From NCBI GenBank assembly GCA_050946375.1, contig JBMNUT010000011.1, positions 28,978 to 92,977 on the forward strand: a stretch of DNA of 64,000 nucleotides, read 5' to 3'. Position 1 is the stretch's first letter. The number at the start of each line of letters is the position of its first letter. The position numbers were made by a program, and so were the translations under genes. Origin of the DNA: UBA1794 sp050946375. GTDB lineage: Bacteria > Bacteroidota > Bacteroidia > Bacteroidales > Bacteroidaceae. The notes under the pieces are model-generated. The model was not told the origin of the DNA and ran no database searches. It saw nothing but the letters and a program-made list of their open reading frames with translations. Of this stretch, positions 49,945 through 58,494 are shown in pieces.

Positions 49945-51006
49945 ATGAAACTCAAGATTGCAGTATTGCCGGGCGACGGAATAGGCCCGGAGATTTCCGC
50001 GCAGGGCGTGGAAGTAACGAAGGCCGTCTGCGAAAAGTTCGGCCATGACGTAAGTTTTGAATATGCCCTCTGTGGTGCAGACGCCATCGACAAGGTGGGC
50101 GATCCGTTCCCGGAGGAGACTTTCCGCATTTGCGAGCAGGCCGATGCGGTTCTCTTCTCGGCTGTGGGCGACCCGAAGTTCGACAATGACCCGACGGCGA
50201 AGGTGCGTCCCGAGCAGGGGTTGCTGGCCATGCGCAAGAAGCTGGGTCTTTTCGCCAATATCCGCCCGGTTCAAACGTTTCCGTGCCTGCTTCATAAGTC
50301 ACCGTTGAAAGACGAACTCGTAGACGGCGCAGACTTTATCTGCATTCGTGAGCTGACTGGCGGAATGTACTTCGGCGAAAAGCACGAAGGTACGGACATG
50401 GCTTACGACACGAACAAGTATACGCGTCCTGAGGTAGAGCGTATTCTTAAAGTTGCCTTCGAATATGCGCTCAAGCGCCGCAAGCACCTCACCGTAGTGG
50501 ATAAGGCAAACGTGTTGGCATCCAGCCGCCTGTGGCGGAAAGTGGCCCAAGAGATGGCGCCCGAATACCCGGAAGTGACGACGGACTACATGTATGTGGA
50601 CAATGCCTCCATGCGTATGATTCAGGAGCCCCGCTTTTTTGACGTAATGGTGACGGAGAATACGTTTGGAGACATCCTGACCGACGAAGGTTCGTGCATC
50701 AGCGGTTCCATGGGGTTGCTGCCTTCGGCTTCTACGGGCTCGGGAACTCCGGTGTTCGAGCCTATCCATGGCTCTTGGCCGCAGGCGAAGGGACTGGATA
50801 TTGCGAATCCTGTGGCACAAATCCTTTCCGTGGCAATGCTGTTTGAGTATTTCGGTCTGATGGAGGAGGGACGCCTCGTGCGCCAGGCTGTGGATGCCTC
50901 GCTCGATAACGAGGTGCGCACGCCGGATATCCAGGCACCGGGTGCTCCGCACTATGGCACCCGTCAGGTCGGAGCGTGGATTACCGATTATATCCGCCGC
51001 AGCTAA
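49945..51006 (+). CDS. leuB: 3-isopropylmalate dehydrogenase
   Basis: It oxidatively decarboxylates 3-isopropylmalate with NAD. The 353 residues have LPGDGIGPEISAQG, FSAVGDPKFD, RPVQTFPC, the TGGMYFGEKHE loop, DKANVLASSRLWRKV, NASMRMIQEP, TENTFGDILTDEGSCISGSMGLLPSAS and FEPIHGSWPQAKGLDIANP. All catalytic Tyr, Lys and Asp positions are visible. Last gene of the leu operon; a terminator follows. Confidence 0.97.
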   Translation: MKLKIAVLPGDGIGPEISAQGVEVTKAVCEKFGHDVSFEYALCGADAIDKVGDPFPEETFRICEQADAVLFSAVGDPKFDNDPTAKVRPEQGLLAMRKKLGLFANIRPVQTFPCLLHKSPLKDELVDGADFICIRELTGGMYFGEKHEGTDMAYDTNKYTRPEVERILKVAFEYALKRRKHLTVVDKANVLASSRLWRKVAQEMAPEYPEVTTDYMYVDNASMRMIQEPRFFDVMVTENTFGDILTDEGSCISGSMGLLPSASTGSGTPVFEPIHGSWPQAKGLDIANPVAQILSVAMLFEYFGLMEEGRLVRQAVDASLDNEVRTPDIQAPGAPHYGTRQVGAWITDYIRRS

Positions 51007-51051
51007 AGGAGAGGAAGCAGAATGCCGTTTTTCTGCGGGCTTGCATAAGTT

Positions 51052-51104
51052 AATCCCGGTTTGTCCGTTTCGCTTACGATGCGGGCAGGCCGGGATTCTT
51101 TTTT
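51052..51104 (+). terminator. leu operon terminator
   Basis: AATCCCGG (51052-51059) pairs with CCGGGATT (51090-51097). GU-rich inner pairing extends the stem, and CTTTTTT follows. It is 46 bases past the leuB stop. Confidence 0.75.
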
Positions 51105-51161
51105 CGTTGCGGGACGCAGGGGTAAGAGTAAGTTGTTTGTGGATAAAAAGGAGTTGCGATT

Positions 51162-51446
51162 ATGATTTCGGTTATCTTGGCTTTGTTGGCCGGCATAGTA
51201 GTAGGTTGGCTGTTGCGGCGTGTGTCCTGGGTAGGATGGGCAGGGCGTTTGGTGCAGCCTGTGGTCGGTCTGCTGCTTTTCCTGATGGGGGCTTCTGTGG
51301 GCGCGGAGCGCGAAGTGGCGGCTCGTTTGCCGGAGTTGGGTGCGCAAGCGCTTCTTTTTGCCGTTTTGGGGCTTCTGGGTAGTTCGTGTGCGGCAGCTTG
51401 GGTTTATAAGCGCTTCTTCCGCGGCGGGAAAGGAGGCGTTTCATGA
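51162..51446 (+). CDS. LysO-type lysine exporter, N-terminal part (separate gene)
   Basis: A 94-residue membrane protein with three hydrophobic segments (ISVILALLAGIVVGWLL, LVQPVVGLLLFLMGASVG, ALLFAVLGLLGSSCAAAWVY). It matches the first portion of LysO (formerly DUF340), which in E. coli is one 299-residue protein. Its stop overlaps the next ATG as ATGA. The two products add to 301 residues, so they probably form one transporter. Lysine (or related amino acid) export is by family only. Confidence 0.8.
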   Translation: MISVILALLAGIVVGWLLRRVSWVGWAGRLVQPVVGLLLFLMGASVGAEREVAARLPELGAQALLFAVLGLLGSSCAAAWVYKRFFRGGKGGVS

Positions 51447-52066
51447 AAGGTACGCTGTGGGTTATATTGTGTTTTGCGGCTGGATGTCTTTTGGGATTGG
51501 GCGGCTTGCTGCCGGAAACGCTGGTCCATGGTGATTGGACTACGGCGGTTTTGCTGGTTCTCCTCTTTGCGGTGGGAATAAGTATTGGCTCTAACGGTAA
51601 ACTCTCCGATTTGTTCCGCGCGTTTCGGCTGCGCTTTTTGTGGGTGCCGCTGGCTACGGCAGCGGGAACGTTGGCCTTTTCGGCGTTGGGCGCCTGCTTC
51701 CTGGCGTGGAGTGTGGCCGATTGTTTGGCTGTCGGGGCGGGTTTTGGCTATTACTCGCTCTCTTCTTTGCTCATTACGGAGCTGAAATCGGCATCTTTGG
51801 GGACGCAATTGGCTGCGGAATTAGGCACTATTGCGCTGTTGGCTAATGTGTTTCGCGAATTGTTGACTCTCTTTCTGGCTCCATGGCTTGTCCGTTTTTT
51901 CGGACCGCTGGCGCCGATTTGCTGCGGCGGGGCTACTACGGCAGATACAACGCTGCCCGCCGTACTTCAGTACAGCGGGCGTGACTATTTGCTGCTTTCC
52001 GTTTTTCACGGAGTGCTTATGGATTTCTCTGTGCCTTTCTTTGTTTCGGTCTTTTGTGCCTGGTGA
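51443..52066 (+). CDS. LysO-type lysine exporter, C-terminal part (separate gene)
   Basis: A 207-residue membrane protein with six or more hydrophobic segments. It contains GDWTTAVLLVLLFAVGISIG, a GFGYYSLSSLLITEL segment, LGTIALLANVFRELLTLFLA and CCGGATTADTTLPAV, the conserved C-terminal half of LysO with its Gly/Thr/Asp-rich motif. Coupled by an ATGA overlap to the preceding gene. It converges on the glycosyltransferase gene; the 57 bases between hold no clear terminator. Confidence 0.85.
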   Translation: MKGTLWVILCFAAGCLLGLGGLLPETLVHGDWTTAVLLVLLFAVGISIGSNGKLSDLFRAFRLRFLWVPLATAAGTLAFSALGACFLAWSVADCLAVGAGFGYYSLSSLLITELKSASLGTQLAAELGTIALLANVFRELLTLFLAPWLVRFFGPLAPICCGGATTADTTLPAVLQYSGRDYLLLSVFHGVLMDFSVPFFVSVFCAW

Positions 52067-52123
52067 TATGTGTGTTGCTGGGGGCACGTTGTCTGGTTTC
52101 TTCGGGCACTTTGCTGGAAATGT

Positions 52124-52894
52124 TCAGTTTCTTCCGATTATTTTCAGCAGTATTACTTTGGTATTGGAGCGGAGCCATTTGTAGGCGAGCCATATCAGGA
52201 AGCGTGGATCGTGGCTGCAGTTGCAGATTCGGGCCACCTCTTTGTGCTGCGTCATGCGGTTCTGGGCGGAAACTCCGTTAACGTCGATGCACGCAACGTC
52301 TACATCTGTTTCCATAAACTTCCCTCCTTTTTCATAGATGGAGTACAGCATGCGGTAATCGGAGGCTATTTTGTACGACAAGTCGAAGCCTCCCACGCGC
52401 CGTGCCCAGTCGGTGCGAACAAATACGGCCTGGTGGCAAAAGCCCATAGGGCGGAATATATTCCGGTTTTTATAGAAGGGATGGCTCTTTTCCCGCACTC
52501 GCTTTCGGGGGTGAAGCTCCCAAGTCTGTCCATGTATGCAGGCTACATCGGGGTCGATGGAGGGAGCATTTGAGCCAAAAATGTCAGTCAGTACGCTGGA
52601 AGAGGCAAAGGTATCGCCGGCATTCATGAAGCACACCCATTCGCCGGTTACTACGCGAAGGCTTTTGTTCATGGCATCGAAGATACCTTTGTCCGGCTCG
52701 CTTTTCCAATAGGCGAGGCGGTCGGCGTATTTATGTATGATGTCGAGCGTTCCATCCGTACTGTGCCCGTCGATGATGAGGCTCTCAAAATTGGGATAGT
52801 CTTGAGCTAAAATGCTTTGGAGCGTAGTTTCGAGTACGGAAGCGCAGTTGTAAGTGACTGTAACTACGGATATTTTCGGGAACTGCTCTTTCAT
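52124..52894 (-). CDS. Family 2 glycosyltransferase
   Basis: A 256-residue GT-A transferase with ISVVTVTYNCASVLETTLQS, LIIDGHSTDGTLDII, the GIFDAMNKSLRVVTGEWVCF motif and NAGDTF (metal-binding Asp in its local form AGD). The HQAVFVRTDWARRVGGFD segment and DYRMLYSIYEKGG follow. This is the typical single-domain GT2 length. The acceptor is unknown. It follows the MBL gene by 40 bases, and no polysaccharide cluster is near. Confidence 0.9.
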   Translation of the reverse strand: MKEQFPKISVVTVTYNCASVLETTLQSILAQDYPNFESLIIDGHSTDGTLDIIHKYADRLAYWKSEPDKGIFDAMNKSLRVVTGEWVCFMNAGDTFASSSVLTDIFGSNAPSIDPDVACIHGQTWELHPRKRVREKSHPFYKNRNIFRPMGFCHQAVFVRTDWARRVGGFDLSYKIASDYRMLYSIYEKGGKFMETDVDVACIDVNGVSAQNRMTQHKEVARICNCSHDPRFLIWLAYKWLRSNTKVILLKIIGRN

Positions 52895-52934
52895 CGTTTT
52901 TTTCTTGTGCTTGCAGGTTATGTGCCGTGTGGCT

Positions 52935-53810
52935 TTAGTTTTCTGTCAGGAAGGCGGGTGCAGGCAGGTGCATGCCTGCCATAATGAGGTGGTTGGTGCG
53001 GGCGTATTCCAAAATGCGCTTGCGGGCCTGGGCTGCTTGTGCCTTGTTTTGGTCGTATGATGAGCTGTATTCGGGATAAACCGTCTGCAGAGCTGCTCCG
53101 TGCATAAGGTCTCCGATGATGAGGAACTGCCCGATGCGGAAATTGGTATGGCCCGGTGTGTGGCCTGAAGCGTCGATTGTCTCTACATTGCCGGGCAGTA
53201 TGTCGCCAAACTCGAAGAGATGCAGTTGATTCTTGTAGCGATTCATCGTTTTTACGACCTGTGCTTTCTGCTCATCCGGCATGTTCATCCACGCGTCGTA
53301 TTCTGCTTTTGAAGCATAGACTTCCGCATTCGGGAAAACGAGGCTGTCTCCTTTCAGCATGCCTCCGATGTGGTCGCCATGGAAGTGGGTCAGATACAGA
53401 TAATGTACGTCGCTTGGTTCGATACCCGCTTGCCGAAGTCCGTCAATCAGCCTGCTGTCGGGCGCACCCAAGCCGGTGTCGAACAGAATTTGTTGCCCGC
53501 TTGCGGTCTTGACCAGGAACGTGCTGACCGATGAGGGCACTCCGTTTTGCAGGGAGAGCCGCTCGATGATGCTGTCCGGTGCATCGGAGAAGAGACTGCG
53601 CGGCATCAGTTTCTCGCCTGCGTTGTCTTGTATCCAGGTTACGCTTATGCTGTCTGTGGTCATTGTCTTTATTCCTTTTTCAGCAACGACGGCAGAATCG
53701 TTTTCCGTAGCATTGCCTTTTGCTGCGCCGGCATTCTTCCCGTTGCAGGAAGCCAGTCCGCAAACGGAGGCGAGCAGCAGCCATAAACTCTTTTTCAGGT
53801 AGTTCTTCAT
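52935..53810 (-). CDS. MBL-fold metallohydrolase, predicted lipoprotein
   Basis: The start chosen is ATG at 53810 (MKNYLKKSLWLLLASVCG), giving a lipoprotein signal with LASC and 291 residues. A reading from 53846 would overlap the -7 element at 53844-53851, so it is rejected. The zinc motif THFHGDHIGGM is complete, with LFDTGLGAPDS before it and DASGHTPGHTNF and LIIGDLMHGAAL after it. It resembles AHL-lactonase-like and other MBL hydrolases with an N-terminal signal; the substrate is unknown. Confidence 0.88.
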   Translation of the reverse strand: MKNYLKKSLWLLLASVCGLASCNGKNAGAAKGNATENDSAVVAEKGIKTMTTDSISVTWIQDNAGEKLMPRSLFSDAPDSIIERLSLQNGVPSSVSTFLVKTASGQQILFDTGLGAPDSRLIDGLRQAGIEPSDVHYLYLTHFHGDHIGGMLKGDSLVFPNAEVYASKAEYDAWMNMPDEQKAQVVKTMNRYKNQLHLFEFGDILPGNVETIDASGHTPGHTNFRIGQFLIIGDLMHGAALQTVYPEYSSSYDQNKAQAAQARKRILEYARTNHLIMAGMHLPAPAFLTEN

Positions 53811-53843
53811 ACGAATAGGGTGAATGCTGGTTAAGTCGTAGTG

Positions 53844-53874
53844 CAAATGTACGGATTAAAATTGAAGCAACCAA
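53844..53874 (-). promoter_or_regulatory. Predicted promoter of the MBL hydrolase gene
   Basis: On the minus strand, TTG (53874-53872), 20 bases, then TACATTTG (53851-53844), an exact TAnnTTTG. It lies 33 bases before the ATG at 53810. Confidence 0.55.
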
Positions 53875-53917
53875 CAGTGTGGTTGCTTCCTTGTATTCCG
53901 ATGTGGCGATGGGCTTG

Positions 53918-54415
53918 TCAGTGAGCCTGTGCCCAGTGGCGGGCAATGATTTCTGCGGCTTTCTCCAGATAGGTGCGGTCGGTATCGTCGAACGCTGCGA
54001 GGCTATCGCTGTCGATGTCGAGCACTCCGAATACTTGCTTGCTGTCGGGCGTGAAGAGAGGTACGACGATTTCCGAGCGGGAACGGCTGCTGCAGGCTAT
54101 ATGTCCCGGGAACTGTTCTACATCCGGCACTACTACGGTTTCTTCGTTGGCCCATGCCGTGCCGCATACGCCTTTGCCTTTACGGATGGAGAAGCAGGCA
54201 ATATCGCCCTGGAACGGGCCTACGTGGAGCTTTCCGTCGTCGCCTACGAGGTAGAAGCCTACCCAAAAGAATCCGAATGCCTGCCGCAGGGCTGAGGCGG
54301 CATTGGCCAGGATGCTGACTTGATAGGCGCTTCCTTCGAGGAGGGACTCCAGTTCGGGCAGGAGGCGGCGGTAAATTTCTTCTTTACTGCCGGTGAAGTA
54401 AAATTCGGCTTCCAT
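53918..54415 (-). CDS. Free methionine-(R)-sulfoxide reductase (GAF domain)
   Basis: A 165-residue GAF protein of the fRMsr group, which repairs free Met-R-sulfoxide using cysteines. GFFWVGFYLV, the HVGPFQGDIACFSI stretch, GKGVCGTAWA and HIACSSRSRSEIVVPLF carry the three expected Cys and the SRSE motif. It starts 5 bases after the nucleoside phosphorylase stop, so they are coupled. Confidence 0.92.
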   Translation of the reverse strand: MEAEFYFTGSKEEIYRRLLPELESLLEGSAYQVSILANAASALRQAFGFFWVGFYLVGDDGKLHVGPFQGDIACFSIRKGKGVCGTAWANEETVVVPDVEQFPGHIACSSRSRSEIVVPLFTPDSKQVFGVLDIDSDSLAAFDDTDRTYLEKAAEIIARHWAQAH

Positions 54416-54420
54416 GATTT

Positions 54421-55308
54421 TTATATCCTTTCTAATACGAGTTTTATGAGTTGGTCAATAGAATTTCGATAATTGGCATTCGCTTCTTTGGCTCTCCGGT
54501 TGGCAATTACTATGCAGACGGTGGCGGCTTTGTGCCCCAGTAGGGCGGAGAGGCCGGCAACCGCGGAGCTTTCCATCTCGAAATTGAGGATACGCAGGCC
54601 GCTGGAGCTGCGGAAACTCTCGATGCGCTGGTTCAGTTCTGGCTCGGCCAAGGGGATGCGCAGCTCGCGCCCCTGCGGTCCGTAGAAGCCGGGGCAGCTG
54701 ATGGTGATTCCCTCGTGCAGGTCACCTTGGCTGTTGAGGCGCTTTACGAGCGTTTCGTCGGCTTGGGCTACGTAAGGCGCGCAGAAGTGGGGGTTCCATT
54801 GCACGTGGGTGGTGAATTCCTTCTCTGTTTTCAGGTCGCAGACCTGGTCGCGGCCGGCATAGAAGTTGAGCAGTCCGTCGAATCCGATGGATTTCACGGA
54901 GCAAATGAACGTGCCGATTGGCGTATCGGGCTGCAGTCCGCCGCAAGTGCCGATGCGCACGATGGTAAGCTGCTTTTTGGGACGGGTATATTCGCGGCGG
55001 GTTGTGAAGTCTATGTTGGCCAGTGCGTCCAGTTCGTTGAGCACAATGTCGATGTTGTCGCAGCCGATTCCGGTGGAAAGCACGGTGATTTCTTTCTCGC
55101 CGTAGCGTCCGGTGATGGCGTGGAACTCACGGTTTGCGACTTCGCAGTATTGCTCGTCGAAATGTGCGGCAACGGTGGCTACGCGTCCCGGGTCGCCTAC
55201 GAGAATGACGCGCCCGGCCAGTTGCTCGGGGCGCAGGTGGAGATGGAAAACGGAACCGTCGTCGTTCAGAATAAGTTCCGAGGGTGGAAAAAAGCGTTCG
55301 GGTGACAT
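54421..55308 (-). CDS. Nucleoside phosphorylase (uridine phosphorylase type)
   Basis: A 295-residue PNP/UDP family enzyme. The start is ATG at 55308 (MSPERFFPPSELILNDDG). An ATG at 55368 would give a 20-residue lead that is a translated dispersed repeat (cluster O), so it is rejected. Motifs are LVGDPGRVATVAAHF, VLSTGIGCDNIDIVLNEL, VRIGTCGGLQPD and LNFEMESSAVAGLSALLG, typical of the uridine phosphorylase group. Substrate preference is not settled by sequence. The gene is 5 bases upstream of the fRMsr gene. Confidence 0.9.
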   Translation of the reverse strand: MSPERFFPPSELILNDDGSVFHLHLRPEQLAGRVILVGDPGRVATVAAHFDEQYCEVANREFHAITGRYGEKEITVLSTGIGCDNIDIVLNELDALANIDFTTRREYTRPKKQLTIVRIGTCGGLQPDTPIGTFICSVKSIGFDGLLNFYAGRDQVCDLKTEKEFTTHVQWNPHFCAPYVAQADETLVKRLNSQGDLHEGITISCPGFYGPQGRELRIPLAEPELNQRIESFRSSSGLRILNFEMESSAVAGLSALLGHKAATVCIVIANRRAKEANANYRNSIDQLIKLVLERI

Positions 55309-55400
55309 AAGAAAAAAGGTGCAGGGGAATTTTGAAAAAGATGCGGGGGAAATCGGGAAAAGATGCAAGGGAAATAACGTCCCGTTGCAGGACTTTTTCG
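55309..55400 (+). repeat. 21-base-type dispersed repeat, cluster O
   Basis: Four units: AAGAAAAAAGGTGCAGGGGA, GAAAAAGATGCGGGGGAAAT, GGAAAAGATGCAAGGGAAAT and GTCCCGTTGCAGGACTTTTT. The array ends next to the start codon of the nucleoside phosphorylase gene, as cluster J does for the EEP gene. Confidence 0.7.
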
Positions 55401-55496
55401 TTTGCGATGCCCGTTTTCCTACTTCGCCCCGCAGAGCGGTCTAAGCCGCAGACTGCGGGGCGGAGGAAAAAGGCGGGGGTAAAACTGTCGGAGTGC

Positions 55497-56492
55497 TTAC
55501 CCTTGTTTGGGCGTGGTGCCGGGACGGGCAATGCTTTCGCGCATGGAGGTATCGGCTTCGATATTCTTCATCCGATAGTAGTCCATGATGCCCAAGTTGC
55601 CGCTGCGGAAGGCTTCGGCCATGGCCTTGGGCACTTCGGCTTCTGCCTCTATCACTTTGGCCCGTGCCTCTTGTGCCTTGGCTTTCATTTCCTGTTCGCT
55701 GGCTACGGCCATCGCACGCCGTTCCTCGGCTTTGGCCTGGGCAATGTTCTTGTCGGCATTGGCCTGGTCGATTTGAAGTTCGGCACCGATGTTCTTGCCG
55801 ATGTCGATGTCTGCGATGTCGATGGAGAGGATTTCGAAGGCTGTGCCGGAGTCCAGTCCCTTTTTCAGCACTACTTTCGAGATGCTGTCGGGGTTCTCCA
55901 GTACGTGCGCGTGGCTCTCTGCGGCGCCGATGGCTGCCACGATTCCTTCGCCTACGCGGGCTATTACGGTCTCTTCGCCTGCGCCGCCCACCAGGCGCTT
56001 GATGTTGGCGCGTACGGTGACGCGGGCCTTGGTGATGAGCTGTATGCCGTTTTTAGCTACGGCCGATACGGCGGGCGTATCGATGACCTTGGGGTTTACA
56101 GACATTTGTACAGCTTCGAATACGTCGCGACCTGCCAAGTCGATGGCGGTGGCCATCTGGAACGTGAGTTCAATGTTGGCCTTCGAGGCGGATACCAAGG
56201 CGTGGATTACTTTTTCAACATGGCCTCCTGCCAGATAGTGCGCTTCCAGTTCGTCGCGGGTGATGGTGTTCAACCCGGCTTTGTGCGCTTCGATCATGGC
56301 CGGCACGATGGTGTAAGGCGGGACATGACGGATGCGCATTAGAAAGAGCTGGATGAGCGAAATCTGTACGCCGGACACTTTGGCCGAAAGCCATAGGAAA
56401 AACGGTACGTAGTGGAAGAAGATACCCAGAAAAATGAGTAGCCCTACGATTACGATGATAAGGAAAATGGGACTCATACTGACTAAATACAT
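55497..56492 (-). CDS. floA: Flotillin-like protein FloA
   Basis: An SPFH membrane-scaffold protein. The 331 residues have a membrane hairpin-like N-terminus (FLIIVIVGLLIFLGIFFHYV, VPFFLWLSAKVSGVQISLIQ), the SPFH core (AMIEAHKAGLNTITRDELEA, RANIKRLVGGAGEETVIAR) and the coiled EA-rich C-terminal part (AKAEERRAMAVASEQEMKA). It matches FloA. An NfeD gene lies 20 bases upstream; NfeD and flotillin genes are often paired. The start could be 56492 or the Met five codons later (56477). Confidence 0.95.
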   Translation of the reverse strand: MYLVSMSPIFLIIVIVGLLIFLGIFFHYVPFFLWLSAKVSGVQISLIQLFLMRIRHVPPYTIVPAMIEAHKAGLNTITRDELEAHYLAGGHVEKVIHALVSASKANIELTFQMATAIDLAGRDVFEAVQMSVNPKVIDTPAVSAVAKNGIQLITKARVTVRANIKRLVGGAGEETVIARVGEGIVAAIGAAESHAHVLENPDSISKVVLKKGLDSGTAFEILSIDIADIDIGKNIGAELQIDQANADKNIAQAKAEERRAMAVASEQEMKAKAQEARAKVIEAEAEVPKAMAEAFRSGNLGIMDYYRMKNIEADTSMRESIARPGTTPKQG

Positions 56493-56512
56493 AAATTATT
56501 AAGGTGATGGAT

Positions 56513-56986
56513 TTAAGGGATTTGCTTGCGCTTTACTAAAATGGTACCCTGGCTGATGCGGATAACTTCTATCGGCGTTTGCTCGTCGATAAAGCCGTCG
56601 GCCGATTTCACTTCGACTGTTTTCCCGTCGAAGTCAGCCATTCCGATCAAAGCCAGTCGGGTGGTGGTGATGCCTTGCTGCCCGACGGAAATACTGCGTT
56701 CGTCCTGATTGTCGACCGTTGAGTCGAGTTCTTCTTTGAGCGACAGCCTGTCCAGTGTGCGGCTCCGCATGAACCATACGAAAGCGGCAATGCTCAAGAC
56801 GAGGGCTGCGAGCAGAGTGATGAGTCCGCCGAAGGTCCCGATTTCGGTGAAAGCGAAGAAACTGGCGTAGATCAGGCAGCCTAAGGCGGCAAAGCCGGCT
56901 ATGCCGATGCCGGGGATGAAGAACAATTCGATGAGAAACAAGATGATTCCCAAGAAAAGCAGGCCTGTAATGATGAGTATGTCCAT
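56513..56986 (-). CDS. NfeD-like membrane protein
   Basis: A 157-residue protein with three or four hydrophobic segments (LIITGLLFLGIILFLIELFF, GIAGFAALGCLIYASFFAF, LITLLAALVLSIAAFVWFM), then an OB-fold domain (about residues 100-157: GQQGITTTRLALIGMADFDG, IDEQTPIEVIRISQGTILVK). This is the short, truncated type of NfeD that partners flotillins, without the ClpP-like protease domain. It precedes floA. Confidence 0.9.
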   Translation of the reverse strand: MDILIITGLLFLGIILFLIELFFIPGIGIAGFAALGCLIYASFFAFTEIGTFGGLITLLAALVLSIAAFVWFMRSRTLDRLSLKEELDSTVDNQDERSISVGQQGITTTRLALIGMADFDGKTVEVKSADGFIDEQTPIEVIRISQGTILVKRKQIP

Positions 56987-57018
56987 GGCTGAGAAGGGTG
57001 GGGCGGGTGGTTAGGAGA

Positions 57019-58494
57019 TTATTGCAAGGCTTCGATTTCCAGCTTCCTGACTTCGTTTTCGGTGCGGGGCAAGGTTGCTTCCAGAGTACGCACCTGTTTC
57101 TCGAGGTCGAGGATGTTGAGGCTGATTTTTTTCTGCTGGCTGCTGGGGGCAGCTTCGTAGAGGTCGCGCGATTTTGCCAATGATTGCTTTAAGGCTTCGA
57201 GCTTGGCACAATCGCTTTGCCATTCCTCGGCTTTTTGCGCGGCGGCGTCGGAATGGAAATCGAGGTAAGAGGTATAGGTCAGTTGGTCATTGATGACCAG
57301 ATAGAAATCGATTTGCTTTTGGTGTGCATCGTTTGCGCTGTTGAGATTGCGCACCTCTTGCAGGGCCGCCATGCCTTGCTGCTGTTCCTGCTCGTGGCTA
57401 ATCCAAGTGGATTTTATGGACGACAGTTGGGCCCGTTTGCGCAGGATTTCTTTGTCGGTGTTCTCGATGTCTATGATTTTCCGGTTGGCATCCGGTATGA
57501 AAATATAGACGCAGACTTTTCCTTCCGGTTGGTAACGGTCGGAGGCGAACCAGCCCAAGCCGGTAATTTCGTCGAGCGCCATCATATAATCGTTGTAGGG
57601 AGAGTTGAAAGGCATGCCGATATTGTCCGGGCGCAGATAGTCGTTTGCCTCGGAGCTGAAGCGGGTGATGAAAATATCGTATCCGCCCAATGAGCCATGG
57701 CCAGTGGAAGCGAAATAAAGTGTCTGCCCGTCGGCGCAAAGGAACGGGTAATTGCAGATGCTGTCGTTTACTTCTGCAGAAAGTTCCTGGGCTTTGCTCC
57801 ATTCGTTCAGGCGGGAAGTGCTGGAGTATATCTTGCCTTTGTCGCCATAGAGTATGTTTTTGCCTAATCCGGTGAGGAATAGTGTTCCTTCGTATGCCCC
57901 TTCTTGGGAGTCAGCTTTCGCAGAGTCGGCGGAAGCGGCAGTGGATGCATGGAAAACAATGGGGCGCACGGATGGAATGTCCGCGGCTTCTCCCGCCGTT
58001 TGTCCGCTTTGTTGCGCAGCGGCGGCCTGGTTTTTTTTCTTTTCAGCCGCAAAGAAATCCGCGGTGCGGAATAACTTTCCGGCATCGGCATCCAGTTTGT
58101 AGGCCTGAAGGAAGTCGCTTTTGTTCGTGACAATGGAGTCGATGACTACTACGTCTACTATCCCCATCATGAGTCGCAAGCCGGTTTCCACCGTTTGTTC
58201 TTCAGCCTGGCAGGATGGATTCTTGGCGTATTTCTTATAACTGTCGAGCGCTTCGCGGGCATCGCTGAAGCGATATTCCTCGATGTAGTAGCGGGCCAGT
58301 TCTTTGTAGCCGTCCGGATTGCGGCGCGTGGCCTTCCGTTTCAGATTTTGCTCTTCGGCCGTAGGCGTAACCTTTGCCTTTTGGGCAGATTGCGATTCGG
58401 CTTCCGATAAAGAGACTGCCTCTTTTCCCTGAGCGCAGGGAGCGGACAGGGAAAAGAGCAGCAGACTCAGTAACAAGGGGGTAAGATGATTCAT
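57019..58494 (-). CDS. Exported TPR/PD40 beta-propeller-like protein
   Basis: A 491-residue protein with signal peptide (MNHLTPLLLSLLLFSLSAPCAQG). Residues about 55-90 (YKELARYYIEEYRFSDAREA) look like a TPR. The middle (about 190-330) has PD40-type propeller blades (NYPFLCADGQTLYFAST, GSLGGYDIFITRF, GLGWFASDRYQPEGKVCVYI), and the end is a long coiled coil (about 340-490). Similar proteins are outer-membrane-associated in Bacteroidetes. The function is unknown. It overlaps the upstream oxidoreductase stop as ATGA, so it is coupled. Confidence 0.75.
   Translation of the reverse strand: MNHLTPLLLSLLLFSLSAPCAQGKEAVSLSEAESQSAQKAKVTPTAEEQNLKRKATRRNPDGYKELARYYIEEYRFSDAREALDSYKKYAKNPSCQAEEQTVETGLRLMMGIVDVVVIDSIVTNKSDFLQAYKLDADAGKLFRTADFFAAEKKKNQAAAAQQSGQTAGEAADIPSVRPIVFHASTAASADSAKADSQEGAYEGTLFLTGLGKNILYGDKGKIYSSTSRLNEWSKAQELSAEVNDSICNYPFLCADGQTLYFASTGHGSLGGYDIFITRFSSEANDYLRPDNIGMPFNSPYNDYMMALDEITGLGWFASDRYQPEGKVCVYIFIPDANRKIIDIENTDKEILRKRAQLSSIKSTWISHEQEQQQGMAALQEVRNLNSANDAHQKQIDFYLVINDQLTYTSYLDFHSDAAAQKAEEWQSDCAKLEALKQSLAKSRDLYEAAPSSQQKKISLNILDLEKQVRTLEATLPRTENEVRKLEIEALQ

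Noticed and set aside
55309..55368. Longer start for nucleoside phosphorylase at 55368
   Set aside because: The extra 20 residues (MHLFPISPASFSKFPCTFFL) are a translated repeat; the family N-terminus starts at 55308.
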